Shown: positions 48,191 to 58,168, numbered from the stretch's first letter. The stretch is DNA of 64,000 nt from Rhodothermales bacterium (GCA_040221055.1 JAVJVN010000014.1:115001-179000), one strand, 5' to 3'. The notes: generated by a model not told the origin, from the sequence alone. Translations and numbers: made by a program.

Positions 48191-48633
48191 CAGCCGAGAT
48201 CCCCGAAAAGGTCTTCCGTTACCGACAGGGCCACCGTACTCATGATGAGTTCAGGGGGCAGTTGGGTAAAGTCGGTGGAGAACAGGGCCGTATCCACGTT
48301 CGCATACAACGAGCAGCCGGCCTCCCGTTCCACGACGAGGCCATTCGCGGTATCCCCGCTCCGGGCCACGAAGATCACTTCTCCCAATTCCTGGCTGGCC
48401 TTGAAACCCGTGCATCCCTGGATCTGGAGAAAAGAACTGGCTGCGTAGACGGAAACCAGGCTGGTGACCTCGCCATCCGGCAATACCACCGGATCGTGGA
48501 TTTCAAGCGTGATCCGTCGTCCGCTCGAAGCGTCCGACAACTCGAAACGGGCCATATCATCCGTGCGCTTGCACGTGACGCCCAGCACCTGCTCAATCCG
48601 CTCGATGTCGGAGTTGGAAAACGAGTAAGCCAT
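48190..48633 (-). CDS. Hypothetical protein upstream of ybeY, 147 aa
   Basis: I do not recognise this protein. It is soluble and mixed alpha/beta, opening MAYSFSNSDIERIEQVLGV and ending LPPELIMSTVALSVTEDLF. Residues such as GRRITLEIHDP, GEVTSLVSVY and TGFKASQELGEVIFVA suggest a beta sheet. It has three cysteines but no obvious metal site. The frame extends upstream to 48846 without support, and ATG 48633 was chosen. It is coupled to ybeY by a 4-nt overlap, so a ribosome-related or general role is possible but not shown. Confidence 0.68.
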   Translation of the reverse strand: MAYSFSNSDIERIEQVLGVTCKRTDDMARFELSDASSGRRITLEIHDPVVLPDGEVTSLVSVYAASSFLQIQGCTGFKASQELGEVIFVARSGDTANGLVVEREAGCSLYANVDTALFSTDFTQLPPELIMSTVALSVTEDLFGDLG

Positions 48634-48773
48634 GATGGAATGGGGTCCCTTTTGGGTACAAATCAGAAGATAGACGCGGTCCGGCCCAAAAACAATGCGA
48701 AGCCGATTCGTGGCAGGACCCGTCGGGGAGCATGTCCGTATGGTACGCTTTCCACCCGACAGGTTGCAGACCG

Positions 48774-49196
48774 ATGATGAACAACCGATTGAAAGCCATC
48801 CGCTGGGGCATGACCGGGGCGTTGCTGGCAGGCGCAGGCGTGGCATTGGGAGCGTTCGGCGCGCATACGCTGGCCGACGTCCTTTCCGTGGAACGCCTGG
48901 AAACCTATGGTACCGGTATCAGCTACCTCCAGTATCACGCACTGGCCATCCTGGTTGTGGCATGGCTTGCCGGGAGACAGGATCTCGCGGAGGCGTCCGT
49001 CCGGTTGCTCTTCCGTGCGGCCCAAGCATTCGCCCTGGGCATCCTGTTTTTCACGGGCAGTCTGGTCACCCTTTCCGTCACCGGCATCACCTGGCTGGGT
49101 GCGGTCGCACCTGTGGGTGGCGTCGCATTCATGACCGGGTGGGTGCTGACGGCCGTCGGGATCAGCCGATCTCGTCTTCTTCGAACAGAAGCGTGA
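48774..49196 (+). CDS. DUF423 membrane protein, 140 aa
   Basis: Four predicted helices with the DUF423 hallmark GAGVALGAFGAHTLAD near the first helix and QYHALAILVVAWL in the second. The third (LGILFFTGSLVTLSVTG) and fourth (GGVAFMTGWVLTAVG) are also typical. Two consecutive ATG codons at 48774 and 48777 could start it. Function unknown; it is an inner-membrane protein in the family. The 3' end overlaps the convergent gene at 49162 by 35 nt. Confidence 0.87.
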   Translation: MMNNRLKAIRWGMTGALLAGAGVALGAFGAHTLADVLSVERLETYGTGISYLQYHALAILVVAWLAGRQDLAEASVRLLFRAAQAFALGILFFTGSLVTLSVTGITWLGAVAPVGGVAFMTGWVLTAVGISRSRLLRTEA

Positions 49197-49521
49197 TGCT
49201 CGGGGACAGGTTGTGCTCCTCCGCCAGTTCCAGCAGGACGCGGGCCACCTTTTCGGGGTGGTCATACGTTCCGACTTCACGGCTGTCCACAGCAAGGGCA
49301 TATCCGATATCATCGGCCGAGCCGGCTTCGTAGTCTTCCCATTCCGTGGCTTCTTCCAGCACGAACAGGCCGTCTTCCGGCGCGAACGAGGCCACGTAGC
49401 GCTCCTTGTGGGCGTGGGTATCGACCAGGCTCAGGTTTCCGAGCGCTTCATATTCCTCGTCGTAGAACAGGGTTTCGCCAATGAGGCGAAGGGCGAAGGC
49501 ATTCAGATTGAATGTGGACAT
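49162..49521 (-). CDS. Hypothetical acidic protein, 119 aa
   Basis: I do not recognise this protein. It is small, very acidic and soluble (FYDEEYEALGNLSLVD, DGLFVLEEATEWEDYEAGSADD, LFEEDEIG). No cysteines, membrane segments or signal. The start ATG 49521 is 33 nt before the lipB stop on the same strand, so it is probably in the sprA-lipB transcript. Its 3' 35 nt overlap the DUF423 gene on the other strand. Confidence 0.65.
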   Translation of the reverse strand: MSTFNLNAFALRLIGETLFYDEEYEALGNLSLVDTHAHKERYVASFAPEDGLFVLEEATEWEDYEAGSADDIGYALAVDSREVGTYDHPEKVARVLLELAEEHNLSPSITLLFEEDEIG

Positions 49522-49554
49522 GGTCGTATACGGGCAAGAGTAGGGTGCGGTCGG

Positions 49555-50298
49555 TCAGCCAAGATACGCCGCCAGATACGCGTTCGCATCGCCGGGCTCC
49601 AGAATGCGCATGTCTGACGCGAAAATTGCACCAAAATGACGCGTAATCGCATCTTCCACGTCGGGCATGGCGATGGAATGGCCCAGTTCCGCAGCGAGGG
49701 AGGAGACGCCACGGTCTGTTATTCCGCACGGAACGATCATGTTGAAGTGCGCCAGGTTGGTGTTCACATTCAGGGCGAATCCGTGCATGGTCACCCAGCG
49801 GCTGCACCGGATGCCCATGGCGCAGAGCTTGCGTTCGTTGCCGGGAGGCTCCGTCATCCAGACACCGGTACGGCCTTCGACGCGGCCCGCCGTCAGGCCG
49901 AAGTCCGCGCAGGTACGGATGATCACGTCCTCGAGATCACGGAGATAGCGGTGGATGTCCGTGTAGTACCGGTCCAGGTCCAGGATGGGGTATCCGACGA
50001 GCTGTCCCGGCCCGTGATAGGTGATGTCGCCCCCCCGGTCAATGGGGACGAACGTCGCGCCCTCCGCGCTGAGCTCGTCGTCGGTTGCCAGCAGGTTGGC
50101 ACGATCGCCACTCTTGCCCAGCGTGAAAACGGGGGGATGCTCCACAAGGAGCATGACATGATCGGGCCGGGTCGGTCGCGCCGACCGCTTGTCCGCGACG
50201 AGGTGGTTCTGGATGCGTCGCTGGAGATCCCACGCCGGTTCGTAGTCCATGCGGCCCATCCGGCAAACGACAATGCGCTCAGTTGGCGATGCTGACAC
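49555..50298 (-). CDS. lipB: Octanoyl-[ACP]:protein N-octanoyltransferase
   Basis: Moves octanoyl groups from AcpP to lipoyl domains. The 247 residues include DYEPAWDLQRRIQ, RGGDITYHGPGQLVGYP, the catalytic Lys in ERKLCAMGIR, VTMHGFALNV and the catalytic Cys in MIVPCGITDRG. I chose GTG 50298, which overlaps the 3' end of sprA by 20 nt, because it keeps the first beta strand (ERIVVCRMG) that family members have. The first ATG, at 50259, would delete it. lipA is not in the window. Confidence 0.93.
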   Translation of the reverse strand: MSASPTERIVVCRMGRMDYEPAWDLQRRIQNHLVADKRSARPTRPDHVMLLVEHPPVFTLGKSGDRANLLATDDELSAEGATFVPIDRGGDITYHGPGQLVGYPILDLDRYYTDIHRYLRDLEDVIIRTCADFGLTAGRVEGRTGVWMTEPPGNERKLCAMGIRCSRWVTMHGFALNVNTNLAHFNMIVPCGITDRGVSSLAAELGHSIAMPDVEDAITRHFGAIFASDMRILEPGDANAYLAAYLG

Positions 50299-53200
50299 GG
50301 ATGTTGAATGTTCCGTTGATGTTGACGGAGGAGGGCTGGCGGGAGTCCTGGGAGTCGAACTTCTCGTACTTGAGCGTGAAGTTGGCCGAGATCCGGTTGG
50401 AGAATTGGTACCCGAGCGTGGGTGTGATGGTCGTGCGCGTGTGGGCGGTGACCAGGGAAATGTTATCCCCGGACAGGGCATCCTCCAGGACGAACTCCGG
50501 ATCGGTAACGGCCTGCTCGAGTGCGCGCCGCAAGCGGAGCCGTTGGTCCGTGGTTTGCGAGCGAGCCAGGGACAGGCTGACATTGACCCGGTTTTCCAGA
50601 CGTCTCCCTCGCATGAAGGGCAGTCGCAGCCCCGTTTTCTGGTACGAGAAGTTGACACTCAACTCATTCGTCCGGTTCTCACTGACCTCGAAGTTGGCCG
50701 TGGAGAGCGAGTAGGAGTTGCTCTTGTTCCATGCCATGTTCGTCTGGAACTGTTTCTTCCAGGTCAAATCCACGCCCACGAGCGGCGAAAACCGTTCGTT
50801 TATCCGCACGTTGCCGGTCTGGAACGGCGACGTCACGGCCTGGATGCGCTGTCCTCCGAGGTCGATGGTGGTCAACGAGTCCCCGCCGACGAATGCCGAG
50901 TTCGTGCGGTATTCGGACGAATAGTCCGAGCTGTAGCCGTGCCGTATGGATGCGTTCTGGACAAGCTTGCGGATGAGCGGCCACTTGCCGAACCCGCTGT
51001 ACGTGACGGACCAACTCGGGCGGGGGAACGGCAGCAGGTCCCGGCTGTCCACCGTGTTCTTGTTGCGTACGAACGCATTCCGGAAATCCTGGACGACCGA
51101 CGCATTGGTCAAGACGACGCGTCCGTTGCCGTCCGCGTCAGGCACGACCAGCGGGTTTTCCTCGCCGGTGGCCGCAAAGTCGCTGGCGAACGTGGACAAC
51201 TGGGATGAGAACAGGTCCAGGTAATCGGCGCCGAAGGACCAGACGGTGGCCTTGTTGCTGCCCTGCTCGGAGAAGGTCGTATCCACGCCCAGGAAGGCGC
51301 CGGTCACGTCGTCGATCGACGGACGGAACGTGAACGTTTCCCCATTCTGGAATTCCAGGCTCCAGTTCAGGTTTATGGTCAGTGCCTGGGACGGGTTGAG
51401 CGTTGTACGCCCCTGGAAGCGATCCTGGTCACTGAGTTGGTCCGATACCTGCAGGGACGGGTCGATGATCCGGTTGGCAATGTCCAGCTGCCTGTCCAGA
51501 CCCAATCGGTAAGCCATGGACGGCCCGTTTCCGCGGAAGGCGTCCAGAAGGCTGTATTTCGTGGCCACATCAATGACATTCCCGCCCTCATCCAGGACCG
51601 GGGTACCGACATTCGAAGACTGGGAAGACCGCGTGCCGGTGTATGTGACGTTGAAATCCCGCACGCCGGTTACGGCGAGGACGGTCTGGCGACCGAGGGA
51701 GGCCATGCGCGCGCCGAATCCACCGGGCCCGTCGTCCGCTGTCTCGGCGGCGGGTTCGTCCCGTCGATTACCCACTTCTTCCGGCATCTCGACGCCGGCT
51801 TCTTCGGCCTTCCTGCGTGCTTCCCGGGCTGCCTGTGCCTGCTCCCGTTCCCGTTGGCGTCGGGTCCGCTCGGCTGTTTTGGCCTGGATATAGGCTTTCT
51901 GTGCATTTTCCAGGTTCTCGTAGAACCCGAATTTCCGGAACAGCTCCTGGAATTTCAGCGAAATGCCACTGCGCAACGTCACATTGTTTCTGACCGACGC
52001 GCCCGTATTCCGTCCCATGGGACCGTTCTGCCAGTCGAATTGGGAGCCATAACTGATGTCCTGCAGCTGGATCCAGTTCAACATACCAATGCGTTGGAGG
52101 CGCGGGCGGAGCGAGACCGTGACGCTCTGACTGTGTCGTTCGGCCCGAGGATCGATGGCCCCCGAGAGGTAATCGCCGACGACGGTCGGGCCACTCAGCG
52201 GGGACAGGTTCGATACCTGGAATGCACTCAGGGCCTGGGTCGAATCGATGAGTCCGGCGGCCAAGGCCTGGTCAATGGTGAATCCGGCGAAGGAGGTATC
52301 GGACAGGACGACCGTGAACAGTGTATCGACTCCTGCCGCGTTCAGATTCTCATCCGTGGACAGGTCGAAACCGAGGTTCAGGAACGGGAACGGGTTGTAT
52401 TGCAGTCCGAAGTCCCGTTTGGCGGTGAACGCGTGTTTTTCCCGGTCCGGGAATCGCACACGAAGCGGGGTGGACGAGGTGTCTGAGGCTGACAGCAGGG
52501 CGCGTTCGCGTGATTCGGTGAAGTTGCGACTGAACGTTGTCGATGCGGTCAGGGAGTTGGGGACGTAGTTGAACGCCAGCCCGCCCAGCTTGTTGAGGAC
52601 CGGAATGGGATCCAGGAAGAAAAGGGGGCGGACCGTCCGCGGGCGGTTGGATCGGAACTGGTAAGATGCAGAACTGGCCCACCGCCACGCATCGTTTTTC
52701 ACCTGCGTCGGTCCCCGGGCTTCTGCATCCGACTGGGAATAGGTCAAGGAAATCCCGTCCAGGGTATTCCTGAGCAACTTGTTGTCCGAGTTGGACTTGC
52801 TGAGCCGGGTGGAAATTGATTTGGTGAACGAGTGCGTCTGGGCCGACTCGATGGCGTTCCGCTTCTGGGATTCCTTTTCTTCTTCGGAGAGGTCTTCCCG
52901 GTCCTCGATCTGCGTCACGATTTCCTCGAGGCGCACGTCGCCGCGGGTGGGGGAGAACCGCGGCGTGGAGGTGTTGGACTGGACCTGGATGTTGACCGGT
53001 AACGTCCATCCGAACCGGTCCGGAATGACCTTGTTGGCGTTCAACTCCGTGGTCACGGTCCAATTGTCAATGTTGTTCTGTTCCCGCTCACCCAGTGTGG
53101 ACGAGAGCGAGCCGAACCCGTCCGTCTGCCGATTGATACTGGCCTTGATCCGGCCCACGTCAGCCAGTTTGATGTCGGCGTTGGCCAGCGAGGCCCATCC

Positions 53201-56200
53201 GTTCGTTTCGTCGTATCCGGCCACACGCAATTCGTTCACCCAGACGGTGATGTCCTCCAGGATGTCCTCGTAGGCCGTGCTCGTCGAGTCGGCCGGATTC
53301 CGGATACCGATGACGATGGAGTTGATCTTGCCCAGGGAGGGTGTTCCCTTGATGCCAAGGCGGGTCCCGGGAGGAGCAAATTCGCTCGCATCCGGGACTT
53401 CCGCTGATCGGGGTTGCCCGTCCACGACGCTGTAAAAAATACTGTCAGGGGGGAACGCCAGGTTGTCACGCGCCACCTTCAATTGATTGAAGGCACTCAG
53501 GACGATGTTCATGGAGCCGAGATCCCTGAACTCGCCGTTGTAATCTACATTGGTCTGCCACAGGATGTCGGGCGAGCCGGCGGTCTCCGAACTCGGGGTC
53601 AGGGGCTGCTCGTACTCATAGTAGTCATTGGATTCGTTCGCACCCAGACGGACGAAGAGACGTGCCTTCGAACGTCCTTCCTCCAGCGGCAGTGTGGACA
53701 GGTCCCTGCCGTCCGCGAGCTGCCCGTGCATATGCACGAACATACGCAAGTTGGCGTATTTGAGCAGGTCCAATCCCTGGGCCTGCGTTTTGAAGATGCC
53801 CCGCTGGCTTCCGGGTTGCAGGTCTTCGACACGCAGCACAAGGGACTGCTCACGCGCATTCTGCACGCGTCCGCTGGCCATGCGCGACTGGCTGACGACC
53901 GCGCCGATGGGAGGCGTATAGATGTCCGCGTTCTCTTCGTTGTTGATGCTGGAAATGGTCAACCGTGTTTCAGAAAACGTCGTGTCGAATGGCGTATCGT
54001 GCTCCAGGGCAATCCGTTCGGACTTCTGCCACTGGCTGCCCACGAATTCCAGCGACGCCATCCGCATGGTAATCGGGACTTCGTGGCCCGTTGTCCACAG
54101 TCGGATGGATTCGATCAGCGAGAAGTCCTGGATGGATCCGACCTTCCGTGTGAACTGCTGGACCGGAATCCGGACCTGGTACCAGCCGGTGCCCTGACCG
54201 TCGGCTCCCGTGATTTCACCGACCACATAATCGTCCACGTTGGTCGGAGTGGCCAGGGAGTCCAGCGAGCGCTTGCTCAGCGGGATTTCATACTGGAAAT
54301 AGCTGTTGTCGGTATCGACCGTGGAGTTCAGGTTCCGGTCTTCCGAGTCCGGAAAACGGGAGTTGCCACGGCGCACAGACGTGTTGTCAGCAAGCTTGGT
54401 CTGGGCTTCGAACGCGTTCAGCTCCTGGCCAGCGAAGTATCGGGTGAATCGCTGCTGGAACGTGGCTCCACCCGGGAAAAACTCGAGGTTGTCGAAGTAT
54501 TGGCCGTTTCCGAAGTAGTGGTAATCGTCGCCGGACGGATCGGCCAGGGCCTTGGCCACCTCGGCCTTATACCTGGGATCACTGTCGCCCGTCGTGAGGC
54601 TGTTCAGGAAGTCCGAGAAATGGGACTGCTCGGTGGCGAATTCAGGGTAATCCGTTTCGTTCACGGAAGCCAGGCCGTCCAAACCCAAGTCCTCGGTGCG
54701 TCGCGTCGCATCGTCCAGGTCGACCACGCTGTTCTGTGTACCGTTGGGAATGCGGGCCCACTGCAGGATGCCGCCCAGGGAGATGTCGGACGTGGACAGT
54801 CCGTCCTCCGTGTTCAATTTCTCATCGGGGAGGACGTCCTCCGAGATGGATCCGAGGTCCACGTACAGTTTGGCGTCGCGTCCGGCATCCTCAGCACTGT
54901 TTTCGGCAAACGGACGGAAAATGAACTCGACGAAATCAATGTTCTTGAGACTGAAGTCGGTGAATCCCTCCGGTACCCGCTGGGTCATCCCGCCCCACGC
55001 ATCCTTCGGGTTGTCGAGGAAGCCGCGGAGGTCGCGCGTGTAGTTGTAGGGCCCGCGTGACCGGGGATCGAAGTACAGGTCGAACGTCTCGAGGGACGGA
55101 TCGATTTCTGCACGTGTGTCCCTGTTCGGAAATACCTCGTCAATCCGGAAAATCTTGACGGCGTCCGGGTTGAAGACCAGGATGGGTACTTCCTGCAGGA
55201 TGTTCGCGTTAATGCGATACCACGCGAAGGAGCCCCTCCAGTTGGTCCGCAGGGAGTCGGCCCGGCTTCCGCTGGCAACGCCCATCCGGTCAACTGCGCC
55301 GACGGAGTCGGGCGCTGAGGACATACCCCACGAACCGGGCTGCATGAGCGAAAAGGTGTTCCGGAAGCCCTCGAAGTCGTCGATGTACGACGTTCCGGCG
55401 AGTTCGTCGCTGGCAAAATCACGACCGGCATCCCGCAGGTCCCGGCGCGTCCGTTCGAAAGCGATCGTTTCGGTGTGATTGGGGCGCAACTGGGCAAACT
55501 CACCTTTCAGGGATACCGAAGAGGGCTCCCGGGTCTGGAGCAGGGGGACCTTGTCAATAAAGCGGGTCATCCACCGGGGCTCAAGCTGGACGGCCCCATC
55601 GACACCCCAGATGGTGTTGGAAATGGGCTCTTCCCCGATCCGGAACTTGTCGATGGGAGACTTCTGGTTCAACCTCATGACCGTCGATCCGAACGAGAAG
55701 CGATCGTCCATGACGTAGTCCATCCGCAGGCCCAACAGCGTCTTCTTCTGCACATTGAAGAACGAGTTCTGCTCGAAGTCGATGCTGATATCGCGTCCGG
55801 CGGTAAGGAAGGCCGGATTCACGATGGTCACCGATCCCGTTCCGGAGTAGTCAGCGACGAAGTCCGTGCCCTCGGCCAGCGGCGTGCCTCCCGATTCGAC
55901 GCGGATGGAGCCGGGAACGAGCCCCGAGAATGCCCGCAGGTCATAGAACGACTGTACGGCACCTTTATAGGATCCGCGTACCCGATACACGTCGTGCTGA
56001 CTGTCGCGCTGGGCGTTCGCCTTTTTCTCGTTGTACAGGGAACGGAACACCAACAGGTCCTCGATCTGGGCCTTGGCATCGGGCGAACCCGGTCCGTTCT
56101 GGATGACGTTTCGGAGGCGGCTGCCGAACGGCTCCAGATAGGGGAAGATGAGCGTACCCTCGCCTGGATCGATGGTGTAGTTCACCAGGAAGTCGAACAA

Positions 56201-58168
56201 GTCGTCCGGCGTGAGGGCCTGGTTCTCATTGACCCGGTCAAGACCCAGGATCTGCAGTACGGTCTGGGTGCCTCCCACGCCCGGCAGCGTCTTGGACGCG
56301 GTCTGCCCCGGAGGCTCGTAGTAGATCTGCAGATCGAAGTCTGTCGGCTGGATACCCCGACCGGGCAGACGGTAGATGTTCCGCATTTCCAGGTACCATG
56401 CCGGCGGGTTGAAATTCGATTCCGGTGCGGGCTGGCGAAGCTGAACAGGGCGCAGCAGCTTCAGGACAATCTTTTCTTCGTTCTGCCCACCCGTCGACCC
56501 GCCCGTGTCGGTCGCGAAATCCCCGACCTGGAAGGTCTGCCCGTTGGCCCGGTAGCGGAAGGCGACGGCAAGCGCCTCGCTTTCCTGGACCCGCTGACGC
56601 ATGGTGATGTAGCCCAGCACCTCGTCCACGTCGTAATCCCGGCCCCGTTCCAGACGCTTGAACTTGCCCACCTGGAAGTCAGACGAGGACAGATCCTTCA
56701 CGGTCTCCAGGTAGGACCCCGGGGCGGCATCGCCATCCCGGAGCTCCGTATCGAGTTCTCCACCGGGGCTGTCGTCGTATTGGTCCCGATTGGCATTCGG
56801 AAGGACCTGGGCCGCATATTCGTCGGCTTGTTGCAGGATGTCTGCGGACTCTGCCAGGTCGACAACGGCAACCGCCTGACGCACGTTCTCCTCTTCCGGC
56901 CGTGTCGGCATGAGCTTCCAGACTTCGATTTCGGCGATCCGTTCGAATCCGTTGGCCACCCGGATGTTCGGAGGATCGGCAAGGGCATCCTCCCATCGGT
57001 TCCGGAAGTAGTAGCCGAGGAAGAAGTGGGTGGCTTCGTCGTAGTCGGTCGGGCGCAGGTCGAACTCCGTGGACTCCGAGCCACCTTCGATGTTCAGGTT
57101 GCTCGCCTGGCCCTCCTGTTGGGACATGACGGTAGTGAGCCGTACACCACCGACCTGCATTTCGGACTTGATGCCGAACAGGCTCTGACCGCCCCGGATG
57201 AGGGACGATGGGGTCTGCAAGTTTACGTTTCCGGCCTCGATTTTCTGGATGATCTCGTCCTCGTAACCGGTGTACTCCAGGCGGAGTTGGTTTTCGAAGT
57301 CGAACTGGTTCCGGGAGTCGTACTGCACATTGATCTGCAGCTTGTCCCCGATGGTGCCGGTAATGCCGAGGCTCAGGTCCTGCTTGAACTGGGGATCAAG
57401 CTGTGACGGCCGGCCGGTGACCGATACCTGTTGATCGCTCTTCCGGTAATCGAAGCCGGCGCTGATGTCGGCCGTGCCATTCACCCGAAGATCCACCGAG
57501 GGCTTGCCGAAGATGGTCGTGAACGCACTCTGCCGACCACCGGGAACCACCACATTGAAACCGAGACCACCGCGACTGGCCCGTTGCTGTGCTTGCTGCT
57601 GTCGAAGGATGAGCTCGGTCCACGTTTCATCCAGATCGCGATCCAGACGCGCATCCCGATAGGACTCGAAATCCAGCGTAACCGGGAAACGGGTTTCCGT
57701 CAGGCCGATTTTTTCCAGGGAGGTGTAATTGAGCGCCGTCGTGTCAAACACGATCTCGTGCTGCCACGAGCGCGGCAGCGGAGTGAAGAACGGCCGCGTC
57801 TTGCGCGGAAAGACCGACGCATACGGTTTGTCTTTCCGGCTCTGGATGTAATTGTAGACGCGTGCCGACTCGGGCCAGATAAGCACGATCGAGTCGGCGA
57901 GCAGGCTGTCCGCGAGCAGGCTGTCCAGGGTCACATGGACCGTGTCCGTGTCGGCGCGCGCAATCCGCATGCCACCTTCCCGCCAGTCCGAAACGTCCGC
58001 GTCGGTGGACGCTTGGCTGACCAGTACCATCGAAACGACGAATACGGCAACGACGCCGCCCAACAGGCGGCGAAGAGCGCGGGGTGAGTCAGAATGGACG
58101 CGAGGACCGTGCGGCGTATCGGACACAGGAAAGGGGATACCGCTGATGGCGAGCGGTTGGCTCCCCAC
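50279..58168 (-). CDS. sprA: T9SS outer-membrane translocon SprA/SOV
   Basis: A 2629-residue protein, the size of SprA translocon barrels. An N-terminal signal (ALRRLLGGVVAVFVVSMVLVS, about residues 30-51) precedes a very long beta-strand series typical of a 36-strand barrel, with characteristic SprA stretches such as DISAGFDYRKSDQQVSVTG, GNVNLQTPSSLIRGGQSLFG, SRGPYNYTRD and LDATRR-like regions. A short charged insertion at about residues 2120-2160 (RTRRQREREQAQAAREARRK) breaks the strand pattern. It would export the proteases in this window. Start GTG 58168 is used; GTG 58126 is equally possible, and both are non-ATG. Confidence 0.95.
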   Translation of the reverse strand: MGSQPLAISGIPFPVSDTPHGPRVHSDSPRALRRLLGGVVAVFVVSMVLVSQASTDADVSDWREGGMRIARADTDTVHVTLDSLLADSLLADSIVLIWPESARVYNYIQSRKDKPYASVFPRKTRPFFTPLPRSWQHEIVFDTTALNYTSLEKIGLTETRFPVTLDFESYRDARLDRDLDETWTELILRQQQAQQRASRGGLGFNVVVPGGRQSAFTTIFGKPSVDLRVNGTADISAGFDYRKSDQQVSVTGRPSQLDPQFKQDLSLGITGTIGDKLQINVQYDSRNQFDFENQLRLEYTGYEDEIIQKIEAGNVNLQTPSSLIRGGQSLFGIKSEMQVGGVRLTTVMSQQEGQASNLNIEGGSESTEFDLRPTDYDEATHFFLGYYFRNRWEDALADPPNIRVANGFERIAEIEVWKLMPTRPEEENVRQAVAVVDLAESADILQQADEYAAQVLPNANRDQYDDSPGGELDTELRDGDAAPGSYLETVKDLSSSDFQVGKFKRLERGRDYDVDEVLGYITMRQRVQESEALAVAFRYRANGQTFQVGDFATDTGGSTGGQNEEKIVLKLLRPVQLRQPAPESNFNPPAWYLEMRNIYRLPGRGIQPTDFDLQIYYEPPGQTASKTLPGVGGTQTVLQILGLDRVNENQALTPDDLFDFLVNYTIDPGEGTLIFPYLEPFGSRLRNVIQNGPGSPDAKAQIEDLLVFRSLYNEKKANAQRDSQHDVYRVRGSYKGAVQSFYDLRAFSGLVPGSIRVESGGTPLAEGTDFVADYSGTGSVTIVNPAFLTAGRDISIDFEQNSFFNVQKKTLLGLRMDYVMDDRFSFGSTVMRLNQKSPIDKFRIGEEPISNTIWGVDGAVQLEPRWMTRFIDKVPLLQTREPSSVSLKGEFAQLRPNHTETIAFERTRRDLRDAGRDFASDELAGTSYIDDFEGFRNTFSLMQPGSWGMSSAPDSVGAVDRMGVASGSRADSLRTNWRGSFAWYRINANILQEVPILVFNPDAVKIFRIDEVFPNRDTRAEIDPSLETFDLYFDPRSRGPYNYTRDLRGFLDNPKDAWGGMTQRVPEGFTDFSLKNIDFVEFIFRPFAENSAEDAGRDAKLYVDLGSISEDVLPDEKLNTEDGLSTSDISLGGILQWARIPNGTQNSVVDLDDATRRTEDLGLDGLASVNETDYPEFATEQSHFSDFLNSLTTGDSDPRYKAEVAKALADPSGDDYHYFGNGQYFDNLEFFPGGATFQQRFTRYFAGQELNAFEAQTKLADNTSVRRGNSRFPDSEDRNLNSTVDTDNSYFQYEIPLSKRSLDSLATPTNVDDYVVGEITGADGQGTGWYQVRIPVQQFTRKVGSIQDFSLIESIRLWTTGHEVPITMRMASLEFVGSQWQKSERIALEHDTPFDTTFSETRLTISSINNEENADIYTPPIGAVVSQSRMASGRVQNAREQSLVLRVEDLQPGSQRGIFKTQAQGLDLLKYANLRMFVHMHGQLADGRDLSTLPLEEGRSKARLFVRLGANESNDYYEYEQPLTPSSETAGSPDILWQTNVDYNGEFRDLGSMNIVLSAFNQLKVARDNLAFPPDSIFYSVVDGQPRSAEVPDASEFAPPGTRLGIKGTPSLGKINSIVIGIRNPADSTSTAYEDILEDITVWVNELRVAGYDETNGWASLANADIKLADVGRIKASINRQTDGFGSLSSTLGEREQNNIDNWTVTTELNANKVIPDRFGWTLPVNIQVQSNTSTPRFSPTRGDVRLEEIVTQIEDREDLSEEEKESQKRNAIESAQTHSFTKSISTRLSKSNSDNKLLRNTLDGISLTYSQSDAEARGPTQVKNDAWRWASSASYQFRSNRPRTVRPLFFLDPIPVLNKLGGLAFNYVPNSLTASTTFSRNFTESRERALLSASDTSSTPLRVRFPDREKHAFTAKRDFGLQYNPFPFLNLGFDLSTDENLNAAGVDTLFTVVLSDTSFAGFTIDQALAAGLIDSTQALSAFQVSNLSPLSGPTVVGDYLSGAIDPRAERHSQSVTVSLRPRLQRIGMLNWIQLQDISYGSQFDWQNGPMGRNTGASVRNNVTLRSGISLKFQELFRKFGFYENLENAQKAYIQAKTAERTRRQREREQAQAAREARRKAEEAGVEMPEEVGNRRDEPAAETADDGPGGFGARMASLGRQTVLAVTGVRDFNVTYTGTRSSQSSNVGTPVLDEGGNVIDVATKYSLLDAFRGNGPSMAYRLGLDRQLDIANRIIDPSLQVSDQLSDQDRFQGRTTLNPSQALTINLNWSLEFQNGETFTFRPSIDDVTGAFLGVDTTFSEQGSNKATVWSFGADYLDLFSSQLSTFASDFAATGEENPLVVPDADGNGRVVLTNASVVQDFRNAFVRNKNTVDSRDLLPFPRPSWSVTYSGFGKWPLIRKLVQNASIRHGYSSDYSSEYRTNSAFVGGDSLTTIDLGGQRIQAVTSPFQTGNVRINERFSPLVGVDLTWKKQFQTNMAWNKSNSYSLSTANFEVSENRTNELSVNFSYQKTGLRLPFMRGRRLENRVNVSLSLARSQTTDQRLRLRRALEQAVTDPEFVLEDALSGDNISLVTAHTRTTITPTLGYQFSNRISANFTLKYEKFDSQDSRQPSSVNINGTFNIRVSIAN
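57897..57926 (-). repeat. 15-bp tandem duplication in the sprA 5' region
   Basis: GCGAGCAGGCTGTCC occurs twice with no gap (57897-57911 and 57912-57926). On the coding strand this gives the peptide DSLLADSLLADS. The unit is in-frame and exact, as expected from recent slippage or duplication. Confidence 0.95.
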
